From positions 33,236 to 97,235 of IMG/VR virus record IMGVR_UViG_3300030450_001823: a stretch of DNA of 64,000 nucleotides. One strand, given 5' to 3'. The notes under the pieces are model-generated. The model did not search any database. It worked only from the letters and a program-made list of their open reading frames with translations, and was not told the DNA's origin. Of this stretch, positions 8,778-23,700 are shown in pieces; the first letter of the stretch is position 1; every line of letters begins with the position of its first letter. The position numbers were made by a program, and so were the translations under genes. The DNA comes from a virus.

Positions 8778-11700
8778 TCACTCCCCGCTATGGTCTCCTG
8801 TATTATAAGATGCATCACCGTCACTACCCTTTGGATGCAATGTTTGACTGTACCTTGGCTGTACGCTGTAATCGCCTTCTTCATCATCAGGTGATTTACG
8901 ACTTGCATCTGCTCTAAAGTGTTCAAGTGTATTTTCAGTCATAACTACTCTCGCCACAGGTGAGCGTATGTCAGCCTTGTTATATCCTGTTACATCTACA
9001 CCCTGAATCTTAGGACCTTGGCTTGTAGGTACAGTTGTACTGGAAGTAGGGGTAATTGAGTAAACAGGTGCATACGGCGGGCTACTCGGAGTACCCGTTA
9101 ACGCACCCGGAGCATCACTTGTGAATAGCCCGTATTTACCTCCGGCTGTCGCTCTGTAAAAGTTAGAGCCGCCCTGTATAGTGTCATCCCCGTCAGTATC
9201 GTCAGCACTTATCACAGGCGCTGGTCTGAATAGTTGTACATGCTTGTTATCCAGCACTTGAGCAGGGCGATAAAGGAAATCAATTGTAGAATCAGTAGCA
9301 TTTGTATTTTGGAGAGTAGAGTCGTGGGCGGCGTTTTGATAAGGATTAGATGATGAAGAGGCCCCTGCTTGCCCCCAGCCCTTGACATCAAGTACACCTG
9401 CGTATCTGCTCCATTCCATAGCATATGTACCGCCCAAAGGCCAATAGGCATGCGCGTTGGAAATCCTAGTTATACCTGCCTTTGGATTAGATGAAAAGTT
9501 AAGGGCAGTTAAGTCAAAGTCAGTCAAAGTTCTACTTGCACCATCCATAGCCCCTCTTACGGTAGTTCTCTGACCTATTTCCCTGTCAGTGTGTAAACTC
9601 ACAGCCTCAGTTGACATAATTACATACTCTCTACTAACGCCTTCGTTCAGTTCTCCTATTGTATCTACATCAAGTCCTATTCTAACATCGTCTCTGCCAA
9701 CAGGCTCGGCCAAACGAGTATCAGCAGTGATAGTTTCAGTACCTTCTGCAACAGAAGCGCTTGGCTTGAGCAACCCATCTTCGCTAGCGACATCTAATCT
9801 AGCACTGATTCCTCTTTCAATCTCACCTGACTGCAAAGCCAAGTTACTTGGCCTCACCAAACCTTGGCCGAAGGCTGGCTCTGCTGTGCTATGAGACAAT
9901 ACTAGTCCGGTAGCCTCATGTGTTTCGCTGACATCCATTAGCATACTTTCATTGAATACTGTAGGCCAGCGGACCCCTCTACCATCTCCTCTGTCACCTA
10001 CTCTGAGAGCGCTGGCTGGGTTGAACCAATCCGCTACTCCCATGTTACTAGCGTCATTATTAGCGGTGTTAGCATTTCCACTTTGACGGTCGTTACCATC
10101 CCCTCCAAACAACGCATTAGCAGCAGGTCGGTGAGCGATATTAGTATCTGTATAAGCGTCTTCGGGGTCCCAAGCAGGGCGTATACCAAACCCTCTTACA
10201 GGGAAGCGCCTGACATCTTCTCCACGAGTATTGCCCCACCAGTCGACCATATAGTAGCGATGAGCATTAGCCAATTCGGATATATCTTTACCGGCATTGT
10301 CACCCGGATATTCTCTTCTGACAGTAGATGCATTTCTGATAGTTCTAACAGCACAGCCAAACGGTTGAGTCATTCTGCGACCATCGCTGTACCTTACTTG
10401 GCGACCAATTTGGTCTTGGTTGAGTAATGCACTAACTTGTGTTAACCTTTCCAAGATGCCGACATAAGAAGCGACAAAACTGACATCGCCCAAAGCAGTA
10501 TCGCTACCTACATAGTCCCAGCCGTTAGTCTTGTTATCTTGCTGTATAAGCGGGCCGTGATAATAGCCTAGTAGAGCGTTAGAATTAGCGACTTCTAACC
10601 AACCTCGGACATATTGCCCCCATCGTGGTCTATTATACGCCTGTCTAACTCCGAATCTATAACCAAAGCAATGGTTACGAGCATAAGGTGAAGCCACAGT
10701 AGCCTCATTGTATGTGCGGGTTCTGATACCTGTATTGTCATCAAATGTACCACAGTCCATACCGTATGTCTCCCCGCCCCAACCAATCAAAGAATCTCCA
10801 TATGCCTCTAATCGACTGACTGCTCCTCCTCCATGAGAGCCGCCCGGCCAAAAGCCAGCGAAGTTATATTTTTCACTAAGATAGAGTGCTTCGTTGTTTG
10901 TCAAAACCACTAATGTTCCGCCACCAAATGTGACTCCGTATGGAGCACTGCCGTCAACAGCCGTAAGTACACCGACTAAGATTCCAGCGGAATTGTATAC
11001 GCTATCACCTACTTGGAACTTAGTAGTAGGGTCAACTGCGTCTACAGGAATAGCGCTAGTAGTGTTAACGCTGTAGGTATTACTGGCACCTGACGGGTGA
11101 TTAATCAAAACACCACTACTTTCTGTACTACTTTCTACTCCACCTTGGTGTTTCAGATTAGTATCGAGGTCAATGACTGCGGCTGTATGAACTATGCCGT
11201 CAGCAGCGTTTGTAGGACTGGTGCCCCCTCCGGGTGGCGCTATCCAACTCATAGCGAATCCAAATGGACCTTTGCTCGCTACATAATTGAAATCTTGATA
11301 ATGAATTGTCTCAAAGTGCTCAGGTAGCATATTGTAAGGCTTCTTATCCAAAGGTGTATCTGCTGCTCCAGCCTTGGTATAGAAATTACGAGTACCACCG
11401 TCAGCAGTGTCACTATACCAAGTGAATGGTCTGCCGAGATTCGGATGCCACATGCATAAATATGCATCAGGTACATGTAGGCTGTTTGTATCTCTACTGC
11501 CGTTAGATATTTGAGGCAAAGCCCTTGTAATTATACTAGATAACGAATTAGTGAATACTTTGTCAGAGGAATGGTTGTCATAAGGTCTAGTCAGTTTTAT
11601 GATAGTGCCTGTTGCAATGTTAGCCCAAAACTCACCACTACCGCTGACAGTTGAGAATGTAACAGATGCACCTAATGTTGCATAAGCAAGAGTACCTGTT

Positions 11701-14700
11701 CTGTTTCCATAAGTAGCAGTGTACCGTACACCATCTTTGGTGTATTCTAACTTTTCACCATAATAAGGTACTACTGGGAATAAAGAGTTATCATCGACTG
11801 TTATTGTAGAGGAGCCGTTGTTAGATATTACTACACAAGTAGGATTTAGACTTCTGTTGCGCTTATGGACTTCGTAAATGTCTAGGAAAGAAGTTGGATA
11901 ACCACCTAGGGTTAACTGTGCGCCTACGCAACCGTATGATGCTCTGCAAAGTTCGTAGTAATTATCAGGCTTATGCCATTCTAGGTGTCTAAACTTGTCA
12001 GCACCACTTGCACCTGCTCCATCTTTGTGCAATATACCCCACCAAGGTACAGTAAGTGTATATCCGGGCGTAGCACTGCTAAACATACCCGGTCTGTAAG
12101 GTAGGCTTCTACGAGTAAGCGAAGGTGAACTAGTCTCTTGAACTCCAAGTGGGTTGTAAAGTGCCAAAGTAGGTAAATTAGTGAAATGGCTACCCGAATC
12201 AGGTTCAATGTCAAGTATAACTTCGTTTATTATTACTTCACAACCTCTGACATCTGCCATTATTGCATCTGCTAAAATCAGACTGTATGCGCCGTTTGTG
12301 TCAACATCTTGCTCAATGGCAATTACAGTATTCACTTGCTGCCCTGTTAATTCTACAACTTTAGTGCCGCTTTCAGAAGGTGCTTTGTTCTCAGTACTAT
12401 GGTTTAAGTGGAAACCTTTGATTTGCTGAGCAAATACATTCGGCTGTATCACAATCTGATAGGCCCCGACCTCCATAGGGTCAGGGAAATGGTTGTTGAG
12501 AGTATAAGTCCCACCTGCTTCTAATACAAGTTCGTGCCCACCTGCTGCGTTAGTAGTACCAGCAGCACCTAGAGACGCAGCAACTCCGTAACCTTCGTAT
12601 TTGATTTTAGTCTCAGTCAATAGAGTGAATGCCCCGCCGTGTATATCAGATGGTGAGAATGCAGCGGTTGGACCGGAGAAGTAAATGTAAGGGTCACGGC
12701 CCGATTCATGAGTGGTGGATGTAGCAGTTGTACTGGTTCTAGTACCTTCGTTGGTACCAATGAGGCTGTCAATCAAAGGTGCATTGTTAGAAGTTCTACA
12801 ACTTTGGTTTAACTCGTACAAGCGTTGGTAGGCCGGGTGAGCATAATGTCCGGGCATGAGTGCCATTGTCGGGCTAATGTAATGGTGACCCATACGAGGT
12901 ATAGGCATAGGTGTCATCTTAGGAGTCATTATGTGATTATAAGGTATAGAAGGATTAGTAGTCGCACCTGTATTCGCAGGTAAAGCAGCATATAGCGCGT
13001 ACCAATCAATTATCTTCATATCAGGACTAGCACCGCTGTACTCACTATGGTCCCTTAGTCGTCTTGCGCCAAAGAACCTAGTGCTACCCGCTGGCATATA
13101 GTAAGAAGGTACTATTTTCAGCAATGTACCCTCTGATATTTCCTTTTCTACAAATGTAGTAAAGTCAGGGCTATACACGACGCCTGTAAACTTACCACTA
13201 CCTATACCTGTATAAGAAACCAATACTCCTTCGTTAGTGGTATCATTGTACACTCTTAGGAAATATCTACCACCGCTTAATTCACTACTGTCAGTCCACA
13301 CACCTGTTTCAGGTGTAGCACTTACTGTTATTTCTGTACCACTATGACTTTGGTAATTTAACAACTGCGATGTCTCACGGTTAGTCATAGATACACCCAT
13401 ACGGGTGACATGGAAATACAAGTTTCTATCATGAGGCTCGTATGCTGTCTTAAGAGGAGAATTACTAGTATGGTCTTGCCACCCTTCTACAGTTGAAGCC
13501 GGGAACTTCAAGCGATTATCGCTCTTGGCCAAAGATACATCTACTCCGTCTTGACTTAAATGCTCCCAGCCGTTATTTTCCCAAGTAGGCCATAGTCTAG
13601 GACCTGAATACTTGTTATCGAACATGTCAGTAATATGCTGCACAGGCTGTGACGGGTGCTGTAGACCTCCTGAGCCTATAGTTTCACTTTGATACGCTTG
13701 TATACGGTCGAATCCGGGCCTAACGATAATGTTACCCGGTATTTCATCAGGGTTAGGTAATCTGATTTTCATATTAGGTGAAACACCTGTACCAGCAAGT
13801 GCAGGTGCCAGCCCCTCTATTTCCCTGTCACTTACATGTCTGAAATCCATGATAACGGTACCTAGAGGAGAGCCACCCTCAAGTCGGTGCTCTTGACCAG
13901 TATCGTCTATCACCATCATGCTTTGGAATTGCTTTTCCTCATTTGGTAACATTAGTGCGTTGCGGATTTCCATAGGGTGCTGCTCTGCTAATTGAGGGTG
14001 GGATAGTTCTTGGGCCTGTATGATTGGAAACATCGCTGCGTTAGTTGATTCAAAACTAAACCTAACATTACCAAGTACTTTTTCACCTTCAAGTAAGTAT
14101 TGCCCAGTAGAGGCTTTTCTCCTAACCCAAGGTATAGCACCGAGTCCTCTTGCATTAGCGGCTGGCATAGTTAGACTACCGCCATCCATTCGTTTCCAAA
14201 CCACATGTTCTGCTGAGAAATTACGAGCAGCAGAGCGAGTATTGTAATAGCCGAATAATCCATTATGCGGCATAGCAGTGCTCGACGCACCGGGGTTCAA
14301 GTAATCATCACTACCACTTACCCCTATACATTCTTTGCCATAAGTACCAAAGTCTTCATGGAAATTAGAGCCTTTAACAACGCTCTCATCCCAAAATAAA
14401 TCACCAGTAGGATTTAGACAGGCGTTGGCTTGTACCATTTTGCCCGACGCTATTGTATCGTGCCACTTATTGGCTGCTACGGCTGCGCTAGTGGCGGGAT
14501 AATCCCCTGCAACAGTTGGTCTCACAAAGTCCGAATGCACTTGTGCTTCTACACGAGGACCACCAGTTGCAGGGCCTAAGTAACGAGATTTGTTGTGAAC
14601 TTTAGAAGTGTCCCATTGTATTGTACCTGCATTGATAATGTTACTAGTCTCCTTCGTCATCAACCAGTCACCTGCACAAGTTACTCCGTCTCTGTCAGCC

Positions 14701-17700
14701 TTAGCGATAAGAGGCAATTCACTTTCGTGAGTAATCGCAATCAAGTGTCGAGAAGACAAGCCGTTTACGCAATAATCTGAAAATGTAGCAGTAGCAGTAT
14801 CACCTGTTCCGACTGGAGATGATGCCGCTAAACAAGTTTCAGCAGCACCGTATGGATTGAAACCAAGGGATGGGTGCCAAGCACCTAATCCAGCAGGGTA
14901 AACACCTGAGCCGACTTGTGTACCTGTATAGGAGTTCATGTAAGAGTAGGCTTCTCCAGCCCAGCCTACTGCTCCTACAGGCTTGGTACGGTCTATTGCA
15001 TCAATTAACCCATTGTAGTGAACTTGGGTAATATGGTCTCTTGTTGTAACCGTGTTATCATTATTCAATCGGTGTGTACCGGATTTAGCCCAAACATACG
15101 CCTTGAAATCACTGGTGGCGGTAACTTCTCTATCATTGGTAGGATTGATGAAAGAAGTACTTTTTGCACAGTCTACTAGAAGTATTCTTGCAGCACCGTC
15201 ACCACCTGCCGGTATCACCAACTCTCCGGGCTGATAACCTGAACCGGCGGTAGCAATACTAATTCCAGTTATTTCACCGGAGCCTCCGACTGTGAGAGCC
15301 AGCGTTAGCCCAGTACCACTACCGCCGCTTGTAGAAACAGTTGCTGCACTATAACCTGCACCGGGCACTGCGACAGCAGCCACTGACGGTACGGTTGAGT
15401 TAACACTTTTTCCTAAAAAGATTGAGCCAGTATTCCCATTAAACCCGGCAATCGTAAGGTTTGCGACATCTTCTGTAATCGTAGTATTGCCTGAAATACC
15501 AGCAACTGCGTTGGTTAAAGTAAAAATACTCGTACTTGTTTCAGTTACTGTAATTTTACCAGCATGCCCGTTAGCGTGCTCTATTGCAGCCTTGATTTGC
15601 TCCAAATACTGATGCTGAGTAGCACTTGAAAAGTTGATACCAACCGCTATGCCTCCTGTTAGACTATCTCCGGCTGTACCTGCACCTGTGTCTGAATTAG
15701 AAACTAATACTGTTCCAGTAGCAACCCCTCCAGCGTTAGTATCTGTCAATACATATACTCTTACCGTGCCATCTGCTGCGGTAATAGTCACCTTTTGTTT
15801 CTCAGTCATACCGTGTGCGCTACCTTGAGCCGCAACCGTAAGTGTAGCAGTAGTAGTTATGTCAGTATAAGGTGCATATCCAGCGGTATTGCCGTCACTA
15901 ATGCGAATCCAACCATATTTAGGTAAAGTTTCAAGGGATGCATTGTTAGTGACAACCAGTTTATTCGCTGGCTCAAAAGAAGCAATATCCAACTGTACCC
16001 AGCCGTACCTATCTTGTTTGTGAGCATTCTGCATTGAAGGCAAAAAGGTACCACCTATTGCCTTGAGTGGGTCTTTACCGGGGAATGTGTTGATAGACGC
16101 ACTGATGACTGCTCCTAATTCTTCTGCGTTTTGTACACGAGTAGCGTCTATCAATACTACATTGTCATCATTCGCTTGATTATCAGGTGAACCTCCATAC
16201 TGAGTTAAATATGCTTTAGCCAAAAGTCCACAAGGTCTGAAAGCAGATACATTATGCTTATTGGTACCACCTGTAGCAAGTCTACCACCTTCTACAGCGT
16301 GTTTAGGATTTATGTTAACATGGTTATCAAGGAAATGTCCGCCGGGATGATAGCCTCCATCCATGTGCCAAATTACAGAAGACTTCTTTGTAGCAGGGTG
16401 ACTACTTGATTCAAGAGCGTTACCACTTGAGTCAGTAAATATATGACTAAATGGATGAGCGCTTGGTGGTAACGCTACTCCAAATGTAAAGGGAGAGCCT
16501 TCGTAATAAAATGCCCTATCGTAAGTTTGTGCAAATGTAGTACTACCACTTACAGCAACGCTTGGGAATCCTTTAGTAGGCTCCCAGTTCATATCGTAAT
16601 TAAAGGCTGAAAGTTTATTGATTTGGAAAAATGTAGTTCTAGGTAAATGTCCGATAACGGCACCACTAGCATGGTTTATCAAACCGGCAACGGTGCTATC
16701 TCCATTAGTCAATGAGTTAGGTAAAAATGTTTCAAGACTGACAGTGCTACCATCAGTATAAATTGGCACTGCACTGTAACCATTACCGCTCGTAACTATA
16801 TTGGCACCCTGTGGCTCAAAAGCAGCAGAATTGTGCGGGAATGCTTGGCCGGGACCAAATACCATGTAGATAGTTTGGTCAGCAGTATTACCCGTAGCAC
16901 TATATCTAGCGTGAGGGTGAGCAAATCTAAGTACAATTGGACTAGGTAAATTAGCGTGGACTGCGTTGCTACCATCTGTATAAGTAAGTCCAGTGAACTT
17001 AGTATTAGCACCCTTCGCCATGTCAAATGGTAATAGGCTATCTTGATTAAACAAAGGAGGATTATTTTTACCTTTATGGTCGTCTAAGTAAGGTGTACCG
17101 GGAAACATAGCCAGCATAGCGTTAGTATCGAGTAACGCGTAGGAGCCAGCGATTTCTCCTACATTTTGAAGACCAGCAGAACCTGTAGGGCCACCTGCGT
17201 ATGGGTGCGTGTAAAAATCACCATAGTCGTTTTGAGTACCGTCGTTAATATCCATAACAACGCCACTGAAACCACCACCGAAGTAAAGTGGTACCCAATG
17301 GTCGGGACTATCTCTACCTCCTCTAAAGTAGAGGAACGGACTAGACATTTTGCTACCAGCCCTACGAATACCATCTGTTTTCATGCCATTCTTGACATCA
17401 CCGTTTCGCATAAGAACTTCATCGTCGCTGTCGTGACAGAAAGAAGCAAAGTTGGCACTAACACCTGTACCTGCCCCGTAAGTAAGTTTAGTTTCAACTG
17501 CTGCTCCGGGCGTACTAGCAACCTCTGCGTATTCTTCTGAACCCCACCAAATTGTAAATCGCTCGCCCCAAGCCTGTGCATGGTCTGAACCCGGTACACA
17601 TATCGAATACAAGTAAGTGCTACTTGCGGTTGTTATTAGAGTACCACTATCAGTGGTTTTCAAAATCATAGGGCTGTCTACCTTTGGTATAATGTGGTCG

Positions 17701-20700
17701 CCCGCTACACTTGTGTAATTGTCACCACGAAGGTTCCTCTGCCATGTAGATATGTCAACAGGGTTATTCTGATTATCAACTAGAATAGGAGTAGCGGTGT
17801 TAGCATTAGTACCCTTGTAACGGGTAGTAATGTGCAACACTGTTTCAGGAATATAACCTACATCTAACCTTGTACCTGCGTCTCTTTCAACATCGCTTAA
17901 CCCACCAGTGTGTTTAGAAGATACAACGGCGTCACTACTTGCACCTTCGACCAACCCCCAATCTTTGTTCCTTGATACTTGGAATAATTTACTTAGAGGC
18001 GTTTTGCTCTTACTACTGGCTTTAACTCGTATTGCAGTAGGGCTAACTCCCCATTCTCCCAATGTTTTACCATCAGGTGCAAACATACCTGTGCAATCAA
18101 AACTAGTCGCTGCTATACTATCGTCTGTCGGGTCAGGCATAGCCATCGCAAACTCAACTGCTGCTGCAATCACTTCGTCAGTGAGTACGCTTGTGAAGTT
18201 GATTCTTGGGCTAATTAGCATACCTTCGTTAGTAGTTAGTGCACGACCACCTGTGCAGCCATAGAAGTAATGCTTGTTAGATGCACCAGTGTCACCGTCG
18301 TGGTCGTAATGAGAACGACTGGTATAATGAATAGTAATCCCTTGGTCACCACTAGTACCTGCATCATCTGTCAATTGTAATACTCCCGACTCAGGGAATC
18401 CGAGATAACCTAGTACATCAGGGTGGGTTAGCGTGTCTCCTGTACTGTAAGGTGCAGTGAAAGTTACATCCATAGTTACTCCGGTATCAGTAGCCTTGTT
18501 ACCAGTCACATGTATTCCTACAGCAGGTGAAGGGTAATTGTTCCAAAGATTACCTTTGTATGGCTTAGCAGTACCTCCACTCTTTTCACCGCAGACTTCT
18601 CCTGTACCTACCATGTGCTTACCAATTGTGAATCCACCTTGTGCTACATCTCTATCGTCAAAGTGAATAACAATCTCTTCGTCAATCGTAGGAGGTACTA
18701 TTGTCAAATCATTTGCAAAAGACTTACCATACTGCTTGTATATCATCCTAACAGTATGATTATCACCTCGATGGTCTACTAAACGAATACCATAAATGTT
18801 ACCGTCACCTATATTACGGGGCTTCATATCATCTTTAGGAATATAACCAACTTTGTTATCGGTATCGTATATTGTACTATTTAGCATAGCAGTAGCGGCG
18901 TTAGAAGCGTTACCGTATACTGATTGGTAACGAGAGTCTTCTCCGTCTCTGCCCATCCCCCATTTACCAGCATCAGGAGACCAGCCGGGTATACCTGCTT
19001 GAGTCATACCGCCGAAGTTAATACGAGACTTAGCAGAAGTACCTGTTCTCAACCCATCGACAAGTGTAGATGATGGACTCTTGGTTTCAAACGATTCATC
19101 TATAACTGTATTACTATTCCTACCCGAAGCGTTTTCTCTAAAGGTATCAGCAGACTGTGTTGAACCAATCACTATTTCAGGACCTATACTCAGATTATTA
19201 CTAAAAGAAGCAAGAGTCTCTTCGGGAGGTAAGTATTCTTTCAAAGTTGTAATTGGTGCGAACGGTCTACCGAATCTATTGATAGGCATAGGTGCAGGGT
19301 GCATGTTTTCACCAGTCATTTCATCAGGTTGGCACCAATAATTACGGAATCTACCACCGTGCCCAATGAGGTACTGAGGGCGATAAGGTGTTTGAGCACG
19401 GCTGTTATCTAACCAAGTACAGAAGTTTCTACCTTCTGCGCCCGGTATTGTAGAATGTATAACGATAGAGTAACCCTTGTTACCGTCAGAATCAAGGACT
19501 ACTCTACCAAGATGAGCACGGACATACCCCATATGCGTACCTCTGTCGTGACTTGAGAATCCTCTTTTAATGTCCCAAAACGGAGCCGGGTCGTGTGTAG
19601 AACCGGTTGCTGCAAAGTCAGCGTTGATGTGAGCAGCACTTGGGTCAAAGCCCATACTGAATCCGCCAGCCTTTACGCCGGGTGAAGATAAATCAAACTT
19701 TTCACTTTCGCCTAAATACTGGTCAGCAGGTCTTCTAGCGTGAGTACGACCATTCTTTGCACCCGCTTGGTTAACTAAGCGAACAACTTCTCTTGCCGCT
19801 GCTTCTATGTCTGTTACACCGTCTCTAAGTGCTACCTCTCCAAAGTCTACTGTTAACCGGCGCACGAAGTCCATCTGAGTCCAATGGTCTAGTTCATTCA
19901 ATCTTGCCTCTTCATGCCCACTTAAGTCAGCAGTACTGCTTCTAATCCCTTTCAGTGCAAGGAATGCTGGTATCGCTCTTGTACCATCGGGAGTATCAAA
20001 GAATGTCGAGGCTTCTCTTGAGTCTTTGTCAATCTGCTTATGCTTTAGAACAGCGTCGTCAGAATTGATAACAGCATCATTAGTCCTTGGCATAGCGCCA
20101 TTTGTTGCATACTTTGTACCTACATCGGGTGCATGTGGTGAAAGTATAGTACCTGTACTAGCATTCCATGTACTCTTATGAGAATAAGCAGCCTCCATAA
20201 AATCGGAGCCATTAGTTGCTGCTAGATATTTACTTTCGCTTGGGAAACCGGCGGCTACATCTATCCAAGAACCTGAATTGTCATCATCGTGCACAATTGC
20301 ACCGGCAGTGTGGGCTGGTGCAGCCCCTATCTTGGTGGCATCAGCGCTACTCTGTACCTGCATCCATAGGTCTTGGAAAGCGATAAACTCACGGTCATGG
20401 GCCACATCATAAAGTAATACACGAGCGTGCTCTTCTGTAGATTGATAAGGGTCTAGGTAAGCGACAGTCGGTGCAGGTGTATTAGATGTAAATGTCAAAG
20501 TTTGACTAGACTTAGAGCCGCCAGTGGTAGCCTCAGATAACTCAAAGTGAGTAGCGTCGGTTACTGTAGCCACAGTAGCGCCGTCAGGTATACCACTACC
20601 ACTTACTCCCATACCTACCACAATTGCAGTAGAAGAAGTGTGAGTAATTGTCGGGTCGTTATTATACGAAGCGCCACCTACTGTGAACTCGGCGTATAAT

Positions 20701-23700
20701 CCAAGTGCTTCGTAATTTAACTCAATCGTTTTGTTAACATGTTGAACAAAGTTCTGAGCCGTTTCTGTACAACTATTGCCTATCAAGAAGTTCTCCATAG
20801 GTATACTGTTCCTTGGATTAGCAGCAAACGCTCCCTCCCCTCCATTAAACCCAGTCCATACTTCGCCTTCGTTGAGTGTGCCTCTGCTCTTAGCAAACAG
20901 TCCCTCAATCGCATGAGGGTTGGTGTAATGCATGTTCATCCAAACGGTGTCACCGTCACGCAATCCACCCGGAGCATACGGATAAGCCCAAGATTTGTTT
21001 AAGAATACACCTTCTTTGACTTCGGGATATATCGTAGTAGGACTTGCATGCATATCTACTAGTGTAACTTCGTCACCGGATGCTGGTTGAAAAGCGTCAT
21101 CTCGCTGAGTCAAAGTTAGCAAATTGTCAGATTTTATATCATAATGAGCATGAGTTATAACTCCGTTTGAAGTAATTGTCAAAGTCTTACTACTCAAAGA
21201 GCCGCCGGTTGTAGCGACCGATAAATCAAAAGTAGTATTACTGATAACTGCTTCAACTGTTGCTCCAACAGGTATACCATCTCCACTCACAGCCATACCG
21301 ACTGCGACCAAGGTAGACGACGAATGTGTTATGAGTTTAGCATTGTTATAGGAACAACCAGTCAAACTAAAGTCACTTGGTGCCCAAGCAAGACGGTAGC
21401 GATAATTGCTATAGCCATCTACTCCGGCTATGTTATCAGGAAATAAACTGGCATCTTTCATATACAAAAGGGTCGGAGCACCACTAGCCCAAGCCTGTAC
21501 TACCCCTTTGGCTCTACCGCTTTGTATTCTATCGAGATGAGGGTTAACACGAGGCCCTGCTCTAAACTCTACTGCACTAACATATTGCCTCATACCATAG
21601 TCTACATTACCACCTTGTGTCATTACATTGGAGCGGTCATAGTAGAAAGAGCGCCTACCTTCATATCCAGCACTCTTAAGCAGAGGGTTGTCAGCAATAG
21701 GAGTGTAATTCATATCTTGGTAGCCCGGAGCCGGAGTAAGTTGTGCACCAACTGCAAACTCCTTGACGAAGTTCTTACTCATTGCCCAGTTGCCACCAGC
21801 AGTAGACGCAGAGGCCGCTGTAATTGTGTTAGCACTTGTGTCTCTAGCAGTGTAGAGCACCCATTCTCCGCTCGGCAAGAATGCCCTACGATACCTTGCA
21901 CTGCCGTCAACACCAGCAACGGTGACAGGGGCAGCATCAGGTATAGGGAATATACTAGCATCTTCTACAGAGATTGTAGTACCAGTAAAAGGCTTGGTAA
22001 TCTTAGTTCCTGACCTGTGACTGTCACTAGATATACTGTAGGAAAATGCACCAAAGATTTCAGGGTCTTGTGTTGCAATTTCGTCATGTCTTCTACCTAC
22101 TGGGTTTGGTGCCCAGTTACTTGCAGTATGTGTAGCGTCGACATGTATTTTCATACTGTTATCAGGGCCGGGGAATATACCCTTGTCAGGGTTGTCAAAG
22201 AAGAACTCTTCAAACAAAGGTATCTCTACTAAAGCACGAGTACTGGCGTACTGTGTACCCAATTGGTAATCGTGCTGTACGCTGTCTAATGTTTGGAATA
22301 GTCTATCATTGACAGTAGTACCGTCGTTACACATGGATTCCTCAAGGAACTTATCATCAACATGTAATTTATGACCTGTGCTTATTCCAGTAGCACTGGC
22401 CCAAGCAGCAAAGCCTACTGCTTCACTACCGTCGGCCAATACAAACTTACCTGAACCTAAGTGAGTAGTGCCTGATGCAAAGTTAAACAAAACCCCTGTC
22501 TTTGAAGAATACTCTGCCGAAGCAAATCTAATCGGCTCGTTTACATCAGTCCTTGGTAATTCAAGATATATTCTACCGACTTTAGGGAAACAGTATGTAC
22601 CCCAAGATTGTAAATCAGTAGAGCGGTTGTTAAGAGGTAAAGTCGTTACAGTGCGACTACTTGTGTCGACTGCGCTTACTTCGGTAACACAATCACGCCT
22701 TGTATTCCAAGCAAGGCGAGCGGTAGGGCTAGGCTCCCAAGTCTCTTTCGTGTTGATTGCACCTTGACCCGGACCACCTAGCATCATTGTTACGACAGGT
22801 GCACCGGGCATTATTTCCTTAACAATGTGAGAATCAGGAGCGCCGTCACCTTTTGCACTGACACTAGCACCCGCTATATCGGATATAATACCATAAGCGA
22901 GTAGGTTTGAGTTACCGTTATCATCTTCATTGAATGAAAGTACACGGCCCCTTGACATCAAGTATTCTACTGACAAATGGTTAGATGAATCTTCATCTAT
23001 CTTTAGTCTAGCCAGTTGTGTAAATCTTCTACGGTCGCTTGGTTGAACAGTTAAAGTTACTATATCTCCACTCATCTGATGCTCAATGATGTCAAATATC
23101 TCATGAACAGAAGTAGATTGGTTAGTAGTACCTGTACCTATGTTAATAGACTGGTTGTAGAGTTCTTCATTGTCTACCAAAGACGCAGTAATTCCAGCAG
23201 ACACTCCGATGGCTGTTTCTGCAACAGAAGTAATTGTACCTAATACGGTCCCATCAATCTTATACAAACTCTGACCTGTTGAGAACTTAGTACGAGCGTC
23301 TACTGCATCAACGGTGATACTGGTAGCAGTTGCTGAATAACCACTGCCATTATTTACCAACACACCAGTTCTTTGCCGGTCATACTGAGAACTTTGTCTA
23401 ATTATATCTGCTGTCTCTTCTAAAGTGTCTTCATAAGTAGCGGTTTTAATTATTATTTTACTAAACTGTGAACTCTTAGTAGATAAGTTAGAATCAGATA
23501 CCGCTATACCTTGAGGTGTAGTTTGCGGTGGGTCAGTAGATGCCAAAGGTAAGTAATTATCAGGGCACAGCGTTGTGTCTAAAGTTGTCTCTGCAACAGT
23601 GCCTTCTTCTGTATCTCCTTCTAAGTCTCCGCTTTTGAAAGGAAACATACCGGGTGCTTTGAACTCTACTATACCACCGGGAGAAAGTATATCCAAGTCT

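Noticed and set aside
21522-22013. 163-residue frame on the + strand
   Set aside because: Antisense shadow inside the giant protein; Cys/Ser/Arg-rich composition is typical of a reverse frame.
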